A DNA stretch of 64,000 nucleotides, taken from positions 134,561 through 198,560 of IMG/VR virus record IMGVR_UViG_3300030616_000016. One strand, written 5' to 3'. Both the position numbers and the translations under genes were made by a program. Shown here piece by piece: positions 48,282 to 59,700 of this stretch (position 1 is the stretch's first letter; every line of letters begins with the position of its first letter). The notes under the pieces are model-generated. The model saw only the letters and a program-made list of their open reading frames with translations. It did no database searches and was not told the origin of the DNA. This DNA comes from a virus.

Positions 48282-51200
48282 TGCCTGACAAGCCAGAACA
48301 AAGAAGTGGATCAGTAGCGCCTTGGTTGGTTGGCGGAGGGCTATTAGCTTTTGGTGGGTATCAGGGATATAAGCACTTCGGCCAGAAGCACTTAGGAAAT
48401 ATGGCAAATAATCTAGGCGATGAGATTAAAGCTGTTGTGCCATCAGTAGAACAAACCGAACAAATAATCAAACCAAGTTCTTCCACAGAATTCTGGCATA
48501 AGTTTGACAGAGCAGGAACTCCTGCAGCTGGCATTGGAGCCACAAATTCATTTATGCATGATATAGTTGATGTCGAAGATGCACACTATAAAGGATTCGA
48601 TGAGATTTTAACTCCTAAGAGAGCTGCTGCTTATAACAAAATTGTGACAGCTCAGCTTACCGACTTTCAGTCTGTTATGAATAATACACACGGAACCAAT
48701 CTTCTTAATATAGAAGCAATCAACGAGTCTATAAATAGTGCAAATACTGGTTTTATTGATGGCATCAGCGAAAGAGCAAAGAGAAATACAGAAACAGCTG
48801 GCTTAATAGGAAGGTCTGATGTAGAAGATATATTTTTTGCTCATTATGGAAGAAAGGGTAAAAGAGCTCAAGAGTTCATTGCAAGAGAGCAGGCTGCTGT
48901 ATCACAACTGGAAGATATAGCAAGCCGGCTTACAGCATCAACTGGGCATCAAGTTAAAATACAGGCCATTAACCGCAGCGGTGTAGCTCCAGAAATAGGG
49001 CTCAGAGTAGGTGGCGAGTTTATTTCTATGGGCGCCGCCACTGGAACAAGGCTTCAGTTTGGTTCAAATGTATATCAGGGGCCTCAAGCCATTCTTGGCA
49101 GAACAGCTGAAGGCAGGCTAAAGACCATGACCTTTCATGAAGCTTCTGTAAATGTTCTTGAACAAAAAATGGGCGAGCTAAAAGGCATCAAGTCTTCAAG
49201 TCAGCTTAGATCCAAGATATCCGGTATATTATCCGAGCCTAGAGAGGCCGCAATCTTTTCTAGTCCTGAAGATAAGATGAGAGCTATAGCTGGTGTTCCT
49301 GGACAACCTATGAGCGCTGCCGATGTCGCTAGAAGTGGTAACATTGTAACTATGCCGAGTATAGTTAAAGAATCAGGCGCACAAGCTTCAAGAGATGCTG
49401 CTGAAACTCTTAGAAGAATAACTGAATGGGCAGGCAAAGAGGATTGGGACGAGACTACTCGCGCAAGAATGTTTCATATAAAACCTGGACAAAGGATTAC
49501 TCCAGAGCGCGTGCTAAGGCATTTCGTTACAGCTGTTAAAGGAGATAAGGTAGACAGACTGACTTTCTCTGCTTTTACTTCTTTGAAAGCTCTTACGGTT
49601 GGAGGGATGCTCACTCCGTTTCAAAACATAGCCAAGGAAGGCGGCGAGGAACTACGCACAGGATTGCTTAGAAAATCTCAATCCGCCAAATATAAATATA
49701 ATAAGTATTATGGCTATGGAAGGGAAATGAGACGGCAGAATCTTGCTGGGCTTCTTGCAGGTGAGGGTTCTGAGCGTTTGGCTGGAAGCGTAAGTGGCAA
49801 GGTTCATGCTATAGATAAAGTTCAGAAATTAATTGATGGTGAATGGGTAGACGTTCCAGACAAACTAGTTGGCGCGTTAGGTGGTAAATTTTCAGGTGGT
49901 TCTGGTGTTATGGCTATTAGTGAGGAATTCGGCGATTTATCTCACGAGTCATCTGGAGATTATATGCTCAAAAAGATAAGCGGCTCTCCTAACAAGAAAA
50001 TCAAAGATACAATTAATGAACTTGCAAGAAAGGGCAAGCTAGATGTAAGGAATCTAAAAGCAGCGGGTATTACAGTTCGCAAAAAAGATGCTCAGGGGCT
50101 ATTGCGAACTGAAACAGGAAGCCTGGAATTTAGCCAGGCTGCTTTAAAGCAAGCAAGCGAGACAGAAAACTCTCTGGTTATACCCGGTAAAAGACTTAGA
50201 AAAATAAGTGAATCTGGCTATGCTTTTAGGCTTGGGCCTACTAGTGTTTCAGCTACAAGAGGTACTCGATTTATAGGCAAAGGCTCAGAGGGAGTTCTTG
50301 GTGCTTTGTGGTCAACGAATATTAAACCGGAAGTAAGATCTCAAATGGCTTATGCCACAATACAGAGCCTAATGGAAGAATCAGATATCAAATATTCTCG
50401 CAATTTAGACGAGTTTGCAGCTACTATATCTGGTGAACTAGATAGAGCCGATCCTAATGCCAGATATTTTAAAGGCGTAGAAGGCAATCAAAAAAGATGG
50501 CAGCAGCTTACAGATCTAATGACTGAAAGAATGCAGAAAGAAGGAGTAGATAAACGTAGCCTGGATAAGTTTAGAGCATCTATGGAAGGATATGGTCCTG
50601 GTAAGACCATAGAATTTGCTGCTGAGGGTCAACACTACAGAGCTAGAGCTACGACACTAACTGGTACTGCGTTTCCTAGAATGTATCCTCTTGAAGAGGA
50701 GACAGCATTGCATGGTACAGTAGGCAGATATAAATCTGAGTATACAAAGAAGCTGGATGATTTTAATAAAGCATTGGCTGGACATGAGGACCTTCCTGGT
50801 GTTCAAAGATTCATGGAAGCTCAAACAAAGAAACATAGTATTCTTGAAGATGTTTTACGCCACGAATCTGTGCCAGATACACTGATAAGAAACTTCAATG
50901 AAGCTGAAACTCAACAGCTAGAGGCCATAAGAGAAATACAAAGAATGGAAGGCGGTCCAATAAAAGGCATAGAGAAGAAGTTTATTGCACTCAAAACAAG
51001 CGAAGAACAGTTTATGTCCAAGCTTACACAGAGAGCGCAAAGTACTCCACGCAGATATAGACCACAAGACTTTATGATGATGGCTATAAAAGCTCATGCT
51101 GACCCTGAAAACAGAGACACAGGTGTGCTTGAGTATCTGCTTCGCATGCAGGAAGGTAGCCAGGCTCGCCGCAGCTTTCAAAACGTGGCTATGGCAGCTG

Positions 51201-53785
51201 AGCCTTTATTTGGAACAAGTACCAAACAGATTATTGAAGAAGTAGACAAGGGTATTCTATTTGGCAACAAGGCCTTTAGTTTATCAAATCCTGATGACGT
51301 CGAACAGCTTAAAGTTATTACCAATGTCATGGGTCAGATTAAAGATGCGGCAGATTCTGCAGACGACGAAGTTGTCAATGCCATGTCCATACAAGACATT
51401 CTTAGAAGATCTAAAGGCCAATTTGAAGCTGCTGGATTAGGAGATGTTAATCCAGAAGAGCTTCTAAGTAAAAATCTTGCTATTACAGGAATGCCAGAAG
51501 GCACGTTCATGGATCTGGAAATTGAACAGGCTCTTAAAACAGGTACTGATAAGTTTCTTGTTTCTTCAAAGAATCAAAGAGAAATGATACTTCCATCTCT
51601 TGGAGCAACAGGAAGGCTGTTTGGCAAAGGTCCTAATGCTGAAATGATATCTTTGAATGAAATGCGCAGGTCTATACTTGGTGCACACCATGGGCTGTCT
51701 CTTATGTTAGAAGACGGAGAAAACATAGACGCTCTCAGATCCTCATATGCTACATTTCTTAAATCGCTTGCAGAGGAAAGCCATAAAACCGGTTTGTTTG
51801 GTAGAGCAGGCGAATTGCAGTGGACTAAAAGCGCGTATCCAAACATCAGACAGTTTGATTTCTCAGATATGAGAAGAATGGATTATCTTCGTCAGGCTAA
51901 GGATTGGGCTGGATACCAGGCAGAAGCTGCTACTGTTCATATAAGCAGAGAAATGGCTGAAGAGTTTGGTGCGCTCGACAAGCTTACCAAAAAGGGCGCC
52001 GATGATCTTTATGCTCATATGCAGTCTTATCCCGGCCTTACTCCTGGAATGCAGAGGACGGTTAAGCTTAGACTAGATGAAAACCTCAGAGGCAGGCAAA
52101 TGAAGGTTGGATATGGAATTGCAATAGCCGGAGCCAGAGACTTTGATGCTGACCGTGTTGCTTTGATGTATCTAGGTGATGAGCATGAAGTTGTTAGAAA
52201 TCTTTTGAACAACGATCCTAATTTATCCAAAAGCGATGCCAAGGCTATGGCTCGTAAATTTGTTTCTAGCATGAAGCAAGATTTTAGAGCAGATGCAGAG
52301 TCTATAGCATATCTACAACATTCTGAGATGAAGCTTGCACAGCGCGTTGCAGACGCAAACTTTTTATCAGCAACAAACAAGTTACATAAAGATGCTAATG
52401 TTAATGCTGTTAGAGATATCGTCAATTATATGGGAAGGATTGATGATGTAGAAATTAAGTCTGGTGCTTACGACGATGAGATTCAGCGAATTCTATCTAA
52501 GCACGATATATCTGGTACAGCCGCAGATACGATGATCGACGTATTTAAAAAGAAGCTTGTAGCATCTAAAGAACTTGGTGTAACTACAAACAAGCTTATG
52601 ATGATGCGTAATACTCTTGCCGATAATATGATTAGAGACAAAGGAAGCAGGCAAGCTACTGATTTCGCGATACAATACTTTCATCAAATAACACAGTCTC
52701 TTATTAGCGCTAGAAAGCATGGAGAAAAAGGTGATGCTTCTAGAGAATTAATCGAACTTCTGCAAGGTAGATCTGTTGATGGTGATTTCAAGAACCTTAC
52801 AAGAGCACACAAGGATAAAATAGGCGAGCTGTTAGGAGAATCTCTTGTTGAAGGCGGTCTTGCTGGAGAGGTAAAAGACAGATGGTTGTGGAGAAGTGTT
52901 GATGAAGGCGTGTATGATTCTAACCAAGTTAAGTGGATAATAGATGAGCAAGCACAAAAGCTAAACGTAAAATCATTCAATGAATTAAAAGAAACCTTTG
53001 TTAACTTGGCAGAAGAAAATCTTAGAAGAAGAAATGAATGGGACGAGTCTAATTTCTTGTTTGAAACAACCATGAAGAAGTCTGGGCTTGGTAGATTTGC
53101 AGAGAGAGGTCAATGGTCTGTTAGACAGTTTATTGAACAGGCTCCTAAGCATATGAAGAAGCTTGGTGCCTTTGTTAAGAAGCAAGCAGATCTTCCTGAG
53201 TTTGCTCGTCTTGTTTCTCATATAACTGGAATCAATGCTATTGCAGCTTATGCTGACGACGCATCAAGGGCTACTATAAGAGAGGCTGAGAAGACAGCTT
53301 CAGATGCTTTAAATTATGCAAAGGCTGGCGATGCAGCTGCTGACATAGCAACTTCCAAAGGTAAATCATGGCTTACCAGACTGTTTGATAAGTCAGACGA
53401 ATACTTGGCTGGATCACCAAAAGCTAAGTACGCACTTGCTGGAGCTGCTATAACAGGTGCTGCTGCCTTCACATTTAGAATGTTTAGCGACCCGACCATG
53501 CCAGCTCCAGAAAGACCTGGTCCAGCCGCTCCGCCTGCTATGCCAATGGATCCAAGACAGCGCGGCATAACTCAATATCAAGGCGCTCCGCCGGCTCCTG
53601 TTTCTCCTTCATATGGCCTTGCAGATAGATTCATATCCTCAGGCTTAAGCGCTGCTCCAGAAATAGCTGTTGCAGAAATGACTAATTCACTGGACGGGCG
53701 TGGTTCTTTTGATATAATGGATCAGAGCCTAAGCGATCCACAATTCCAGGAAGAGTACGAATCGGCTCAGAGAGGTAGGTTTTAA
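48281..53785 (+). CDS. giant virion protein, candidate virion RNA polymerase
   Basis: An 1834-aa protein. Near residue 1287 it has VGYGIAIAGARDFDADRVAL (D1287, D1289, D1291), which fits the metal-binding loop of double-psi beta-barrel RNA polymerases in pattern (strand, D-F-D-x-D, strand). It is preceded by a YPGLTPGMQRTVKLRLDENL segment of the kind found before that loop. Virion polymerases of crAss-like phages are also giant, lie in the structural block and carry DFDxD at about two-thirds of the chain. There is an N-terminal span (APWLVGGGLLAFGGYQGY), a C-terminal span (YALAGAAITGAAAFTFRM) and a proline-rich tail ending QRGRF. The start overlaps the preceding stop (TAATG). It could instead be a tape measure or another ejection protein. 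Confidence 0.5.
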   Translation: MPDKPEQRSGSVAPWLVGGGLLAFGGYQGYKHFGQKHLGNMANNLGDEIKAVVPSVEQTEQIIKPSSSTEFWHKFDRAGTPAAGIGATNSFMHDIVDVEDAHYKGFDEILTPKRAAAYNKIVTAQLTDFQSVMNNTHGTNLLNIEAINESINSANTGFIDGISERAKRNTETAGLIGRSDVEDIFFAHYGRKGKRAQEFIAREQAAVSQLEDIASRLTASTGHQVKIQAINRSGVAPEIGLRVGGEFISMGAATGTRLQFGSNVYQGPQAILGRTAEGRLKTMTFHEASVNVLEQKMGELKGIKSSSQLRSKISGILSEPREAAIFSSPEDKMRAIAGVPGQPMSAADVARSGNIVTMPSIVKESGAQASRDAAETLRRITEWAGKEDWDETTRARMFHIKPGQRITPERVLRHFVTAVKGDKVDRLTFSAFTSLKALTVGGMLTPFQNIAKEGGEELRTGLLRKSQSAKYKYNKYYGYGREMRRQNLAGLLAGEGSERLAGSVSGKVHAIDKVQKLIDGEWVDVPDKLVGALGGKFSGGSGVMAISEEFGDLSHESSGDYMLKKISGSPNKKIKDTINELARKGKLDVRNLKAAGITVRKKDAQGLLRTETGSLEFSQAALKQASETENSLVIPGKRLRKISESGYAFRLGPTSVSATRGTRFIGKGSEGVLGALWSTNIKPEVRSQMAYATIQSLMEESDIKYSRNLDEFAATISGELDRADPNARYFKGVEGNQKRWQQLTDLMTERMQKEGVDKRSLDKFRASMEGYGPGKTIEFAAEGQHYRARATTLTGTAFPRMYPLEEETALHGTVGRYKSEYTKKLDDFNKALAGHEDLPGVQRFMEAQTKKHSILEDVLRHESVPDTLIRNFNEAETQQLEAIREIQRMEGGPIKGIEKKFIALKTSEEQFMSKLTQRAQSTPRRYRPQDFMMMAIKAHADPENRDTGVLEYLLRMQEGSQARRSFQNVAMAAEPLFGTSTKQIIEEVDKGILFGNKAFSLSNPDDVEQLKVITNVMGQIKDAADSADDEVVNAMSIQDILRRSKGQFEAAGLGDVNPEELLSKNLAITGMPEGTFMDLEIEQALKTGTDKFLVSSKNQREMILPSLGATGRLFGKGPNAEMISLNEMRRSILGAHHGLSLMLEDGENIDALRSSYATFLKSLAEESHKTGLFGRAGELQWTKSAYPNIRQFDFSDMRRMDYLRQAKDWAGYQAEAATVHISREMAEEFGALDKLTKKGADDLYAHMQSYPGLTPGMQRTVKLRLDENLRGRQMKVGYGIAIAGARDFDADRVALMYLGDEHEVVRNLLNNDPNLSKSDAKAMARKFVSSMKQDFRADAESIAYLQHSEMKLAQRVADANFLSATNKLHKDANVNAVRDIVNYMGRIDDVEIKSGAYDDEIQRILSKHDISGTAADTMIDVFKKKLVASKELGVTTNKLMMMRNTLADNMIRDKGSRQATDFAIQYFHQITQSLISARKHGEKGDASRELIELLQGRSVDGDFKNLTRAHKDKIGELLGESLVEGGLAGEVKDRWLWRSVDEGVYDSNQVKWIIDEQAQKLNVKSFNELKETFVNLAEENLRRRNEWDESNFLFETTMKKSGLGRFAERGQWSVRQFIEQAPKHMKKLGAFVKKQADLPEFARLVSHITGINAIAAYADDASRATIREAEKTASDALNYAKAGDAAADIATSKGKSWLTRLFDKSDEYLAGSPKAKYALAGAAITGAAAFTFRMFSDPTMPAPERPGPAAPPAMPMDPRQRGITQYQGAPPAPVSPSYGLADRFISSGLSAAPEIAVAEMTNSLDGRGSFDIMDQSLSDPQFQEEYESAQRGRF

Positions 53786-56700
53786 TGAATAAAAATATTA
53801 AAATAGGTCCAGTACAATTAAGTGTTGACGCTGATAGCTTTTCTATATCAGATAGAAAGGTTAATACAATGGTGCCTGGTCTTCGAAGTAATATACCAAA
53901 GGTCATCAATACAGGAAAGAGCAGGCTCGAATATTCCTTCAGTGCTATATTCGCAAACGAAGAAGAGATCAACACAAAGCTAAGACCTATTATTGCCTAT
54001 TTCAAAGCAGTTCCTTTTATTACTGTAAAATCAGATGTATTGAATAAGCTTCTTGCAACTCGTCTTGTATCAAAAGCTGTTGCGAATCAAAGCAGCTCCT
54101 ATGATAAGCTAGGTTCTAATTTTATACAGAATAAACTTATCAGCGATCTTCGTAATGCAATATACGAACATCTTTTAGATCCTATTGTTAAGAGCTACAT
54201 GAATTTGACTGTTATAGATAAAACTATAATAGATCAGTTTATAAAAGAAAAACTTGGTGTGTCATTGGATGATATAAATCGACCAGCTCTAAGAACTCTT
54301 GTGTCAAGATATGTAGAGCTAAATTACTATGTGTCTAAGGCCACAATCCCTATCAAGGGTGGATCTAACGAACAGCAGATACGTGAATTAAGAAAGCATA
54401 TAAGAGAAAAACTCGCTGGCCAGCTAAAAGAAAGAGATGTTATAGACAGAGCAAAAACTGCTGGTATAGTACAGGTTGCTGATGCCTCTGATGTATATGA
54501 TGGTGACACTTTTGTTGTTAGTGGAACAACATATCGTTTATTTGGCGTAGATGCATTTGAAACAGTAAGACCAGGAACTCAGCTTGGTCCAGGTCAAGAA
54601 AAGAAACCTGAGAAATCATACGCAGCTTCCGCTAAATCCTTTCTTGTAGACAGACTTGTTGGTCAGAACTTTACTCTATCTGAAGTTGGAACTAGAACAT
54701 ATAATCGTGTTTTAGGAATATGCGAATCCGTATCTCCAAGCCATGGAGAGAATGCTAATGTTGGTTTAGAGATGGTTAGCCAAGGCATAGCGCTTCCATC
54801 TGGCGTTGCAAGTATGGGTAGATATGCAACTATAGAAAGCTTGCCATATCTCAAAGCTGCTAAAACTGCTGCAGAATCTGGGTTGGGGATATGGAGTCAA
54901 TCTGAAATTCAAGTGCCAGAGCTTTGGAGAAAGTATGCACAAAATATTAACAACTTTGCTAATCCGTCAAGTCCGACTGTTTTAGATTCAGACATACAAG
55001 AATTGACAATAAAGCCTGCATCTGTTCTTAAACAGCTTATCGATTCTTTAATTGAAGAGCTTGAGGGTCGTACTCCTAATATAGGTATTAACTTTGTTGC
55101 ATCTGCTCAGCCAATCTTAGATGCATATGAGCAGAGCATTGTATCTGAAGACAAGAAAAAAGAGGACGTAGATAGAGTTTCTGAGTTTATTGGATTCCCA
55201 GAAGATCTTATCCCGTCATGCTTTGCTGGTATTTCATATTCAGCAGTGCACGATTTACCACAGGCCATACAGGCACAGTTTCATTTCTCAGTGTTCAATC
55301 ATGCTCCTTATGGTCCTACTTTTGGCTTCAAGTCTGACGTAGTTCAGCAAAACGGAGTTTCAGCGGTAGTATCAGATCCAGACATAACATATTCACGTTT
55401 AGTGCAAGGCTATGTTAGCAAGGAATTTTTGGAGGAGCCAGCATCCAAACAATACCTAACAGCATACACGCCAGCTAAAGACTTTACCATACACTATAAT
55501 GATGTAGACACGATTGTTAAGAAGACATCAAAAGCTAAATTAAGAGAGTCAGATATTAAGACTAGCGAAAGAGTGCAGAAGTCAAAGGAAATGTTGAACA
55601 AGCGCGAATCTGTTGTGTTCATAGGGAAGCGAATTACTATATCTCCTGATTCTGGTGAGATAGAAATATCAATATTGGAGGATGAAGAAAAGAAACAGTC
55701 AACTGTACATAAGCTTAATAATATACAAATTGAATCTGTAAGCTGCAACATAACAAATAACATTGTCCATTTACCTATTGAAGCTGCCGCTATTCCAACT
55801 GCTCAACACATTGGAAGAGGTATAGGTTCTGTGTCGTTAGAGATTTCTTCTACAGATGAGAACTCTATGGCTGTTTTTAGAACTCTTGAGCATGCTATTC
55901 AAAATGCAATGCATATATCCAATCAGTATGGAGCTCCTACTTCTTTCAGAATAACTAATCCAACAATTAATTTGTCTGGAGCCAAAGACTTTGTTTTCGA
56001 TAATATAGTTGTTAGCAATGACAGATCAGCTCCAGGTAAGTATAATATGAGGATTAATCTGGTCGAAAGCTTTAATGCCGAGGAAGACACAGAAGAGAAA
56101 TTGATACCTAAGATTGATTTTGATTTCAAGGATGGCTCTGGTGTCGCAAAGAAAGTAGTAGAGGCATTAAAAGAACACGCTGGTAGTCCATTTTATGACA
56201 AGTTTATGTCTACTTTCTTCCCGATGACAAAGCCTAGTAGGTCTGTTTCTTCTGATATAGAAGAGTATGTAAATACATATCCTCTTATGCTTCTATTTGC
56301 TCACACCCATAAAGACACGCCAAATCCGGTTCTTTTGGATGCATACGGAGAAAATATAGGATTTATAGAAAGCTTTTCTAATATTGTAAATAGAGTTAAA
56401 TATGACAACATAACTCCCAAAGCTGTTAATATGAGAGACAATCTCATTGAAAGATTGTATCAAATTGATCGCGCATGGTTCGTAGATATAGCTAGCTCTC
56501 TTCCAATAAACATAAGCACTGCAATAAATGAAAGAAATCCTTTTAGCACAGCGTCTTCAGTACAAGATGATGTAAGAAAGTTTAGCAACCAGTCAATAGT
56601 ATTTGACAAGGATAATTATAATCCAAGCTATTTGATAAAAGGAGGTAAGTGGGTCATTGGCCCATGGGGTAAAGGACCAGGCGCTACTGCAGGATCAACA

Positions 56701-59700
56701 GATGCCATGTTAAATCGCAGAGACTACTTTTTGCAGTTCTTATCTACAAAAGATTTTACCAAAAAGTATTTGTTAAACTTATCACAAGGTTGTTTTAGTG
56801 CTGCATATTATTTCAGAAATCTTTTTGAAGATGAATTAGATAGCAACGAGCAAGCTAAGAAAGCCTTTTATAATTGCATCTCATTTCTTCTTAGCGAAGC
56901 TCTAGAATCTAGTCCTAATTTTGAAGGCTTCTTTGGTGCTTGGATTACAAGACAGGTAGGCCTTTATTCTGAAGACCTAGATAGAAGTCTTTTGCCCACA
57001 AGACAAGAGCCAACTACATTTAATGATCTTAATCTACCTACATATAGAGATGTATTTGGCAAAACAGACTCAGTAGTAATTGAAGAAAGAAAGAAGTTGA
57101 TTTCTGACTTGCGTGCTATTAGCATTTATATTCCAGAGATATCATACAATGTAGATACTATATCTAGTCCGTATCAATTTTATTCCGACATTGTTACTCA
57201 GTATCATGTTGGCAAGAGTAATATTGGCCTTCATATGATTAGCGGTTCTAATTTATATAGATCCCAAGACAAGGCTCTCGATAATGTATATGACACTGCA
57301 GTAGAAATTTACTCAAAAGAAACTGAGACGATGAAATCTAGGCTGCCTGTTTCTGATGCAGTACTTCCAAGAAATAAAGAGTTTTGGTCGCGTTTAGACC
57401 CAAATGCAATAGCTCGTTCTCCAGATGATGTCGTTGAGCCTGGGTGGATGTATGATCTTCAGTGGGAAGATGTGTCTGATACGGCATCTGTTACAATGAA
57501 CCATCTTAAAAAGGTGCATTCTAATAATGTTAACAAGATATCGCCAATAACAACTAATGACTTAGAAGACAATGACATACTTAACAACTATGAAGATCTA
57601 ACTGTAGGCGATAATTACATAGAAAAGATAAAAGAAGTATCTAGTAAAAAAAGAATGTTCAAAGGGTCGCAAATAGGCGATATTAACTTTGCTGAAGTTC
57701 CTTTACAGTCTATATCTTCTGTTGATAAGTCTAAAAAGAAGTATCCGTCAAGCGGGACAAGTACTACGACTAACTTGCCTGGTAGTTTTTCTACTGACTC
57801 TATCGATACTGATAGACATACTAACAGATTAACAAGAGATAGATATAAAGACGACAAGATATCTTCTATTAGAAAAGCTTATCCAGGATACGCGATATAT
57901 TTTCTTGAAGAGGATGCAGAGGACTGGGGTTATCTTGATGATTATTACAGGTACGACTCAGTTATATCTTGGGACGTTGTACAATCCAAAAAAGATATAG
58001 ACACTGCAGTAGTTAAATTTACTAACTTTAAGGGCGTGTTAAGCAATCAGTCTCCAAACAAAGATCGCCTAAAAGATGAAGTTGTTAGTGCAACTGAAAC
58101 TGTTGATGAAAGTATTTCTGAGCCAGTGGATCCTAACTCTGCTTATGAGGGAGACCTAAGTGGTCTAGAAGGGCTGTTAACAGCCTTTAAGCTTAGACAA
58201 GGAACTAGAATTATTATCAAGTCTGGATTTACAACTAAGATTTCTGAGATGGAGACTATATTTACCGGACAAGTGGTCGAAGTATCCCCTGGAGATATCA
58301 TCACTGTTATTTGTCAAGGATATGGATCTCAGCTTATGTCTTCCATGAATAAAGAGTTTATGTGGGATGATCATAACTTCCCAGAAATATTATCAACGGT
58401 TCTTTATGACACAACTTACTTTGGCAAATGGGAGAGATTTGTTGATAGGCTTCCTGGTCAAAGTAAAATGTATAGCGGAACCGTAGGATCAATTATTTCT
58501 CACAAGCTTATAGGCGATTATTTTCCTAGCACCGCTGATGATAATATATATAGAATAGCAAAACCTCACGATAATTTCTTTAAGTGGATGTGGGATTGGG
58601 CGTGGGGAACAAATTGGCAAATTCGAGGACCTATTTGGTCTAATATATTGACAATGACAAGATATGTGCCAAATACGATACTAACAATTCGTCCTTACGA
58701 TGGACGAGCTACGCTGATATGGAATGATTATGATGGCTACTATATTGACACTAACCACATAAGCAGTCTTAGTTCTCAAATCGGCCATGCTGCCTCGGAT
58801 TATTTGCTAAGGTCTGGTCTTAAACAAAACGACAACCAGACCAAATCAGAAATGCTTGGTGAGATTTTATCCAATGATATTTTTACATCTAATGGATCAT
58901 CTAGTCCGTATATGAGAAGCGAACAAAGGCTAAGCGATGCCAGGTCAAATTTATACAACCACGGCATATATGATTTTAATGATAAAATAGACTTGATTAA
59001 TGAGGAGCTGATATTAACCATTTTGTCTGATTGGTTCATGGATAAGTTTCTTAAAAATATAATAATTAGTAGTGAAGAGCTATTTTCAAATCATGTAGTT
59101 AAGCTAAGAATGGATTCTACCGTACCAATCTCTATTGAACCTATTCTGAAGACCATGGAAAGACCTAGTCAAAAATATAGCGAAGCTGTGCCATTTTCTC
59201 CGCTTTCTAAGCCTACTGGAAATAGAAAAGTCGAAAGCAAGTTTTATGTGTCTGATGTTAGCGGAAATATTGCAAGGGGTATTATTCCCATAGCATACTT
59301 ACTACCAGAAAACGTAAATATTGCTAAAGACAGAGACAATATAAGAATAGATCAAATTAAAAAAATAGTTAGTGCTGTAGTTAGATATGCAGAGAATCAT
59401 CCTGGCATAGGTATCAATATCAAAGACGGCAAAACTATGGATGCTATTATGCAGTCTTTAGATATGGAGAATATCATACCTGGATACTTGGCTATGTATG
59501 ATAGTCGTAATTTCTTAGCTGCATTTGAAATATATCTTCCAATTAGTCGCGAGGTTGTATCGCAGATATTATCGTATTTACTTCCTGCGATATATGGATC
59601 TGTAGACTATGTCAGCAGGAATCCCGGCACATTTTTATCTGACGTAAACAATAGCGCAGATAAACTAAAAGATCCGTATGTACCTCCTAATATGAGACCT

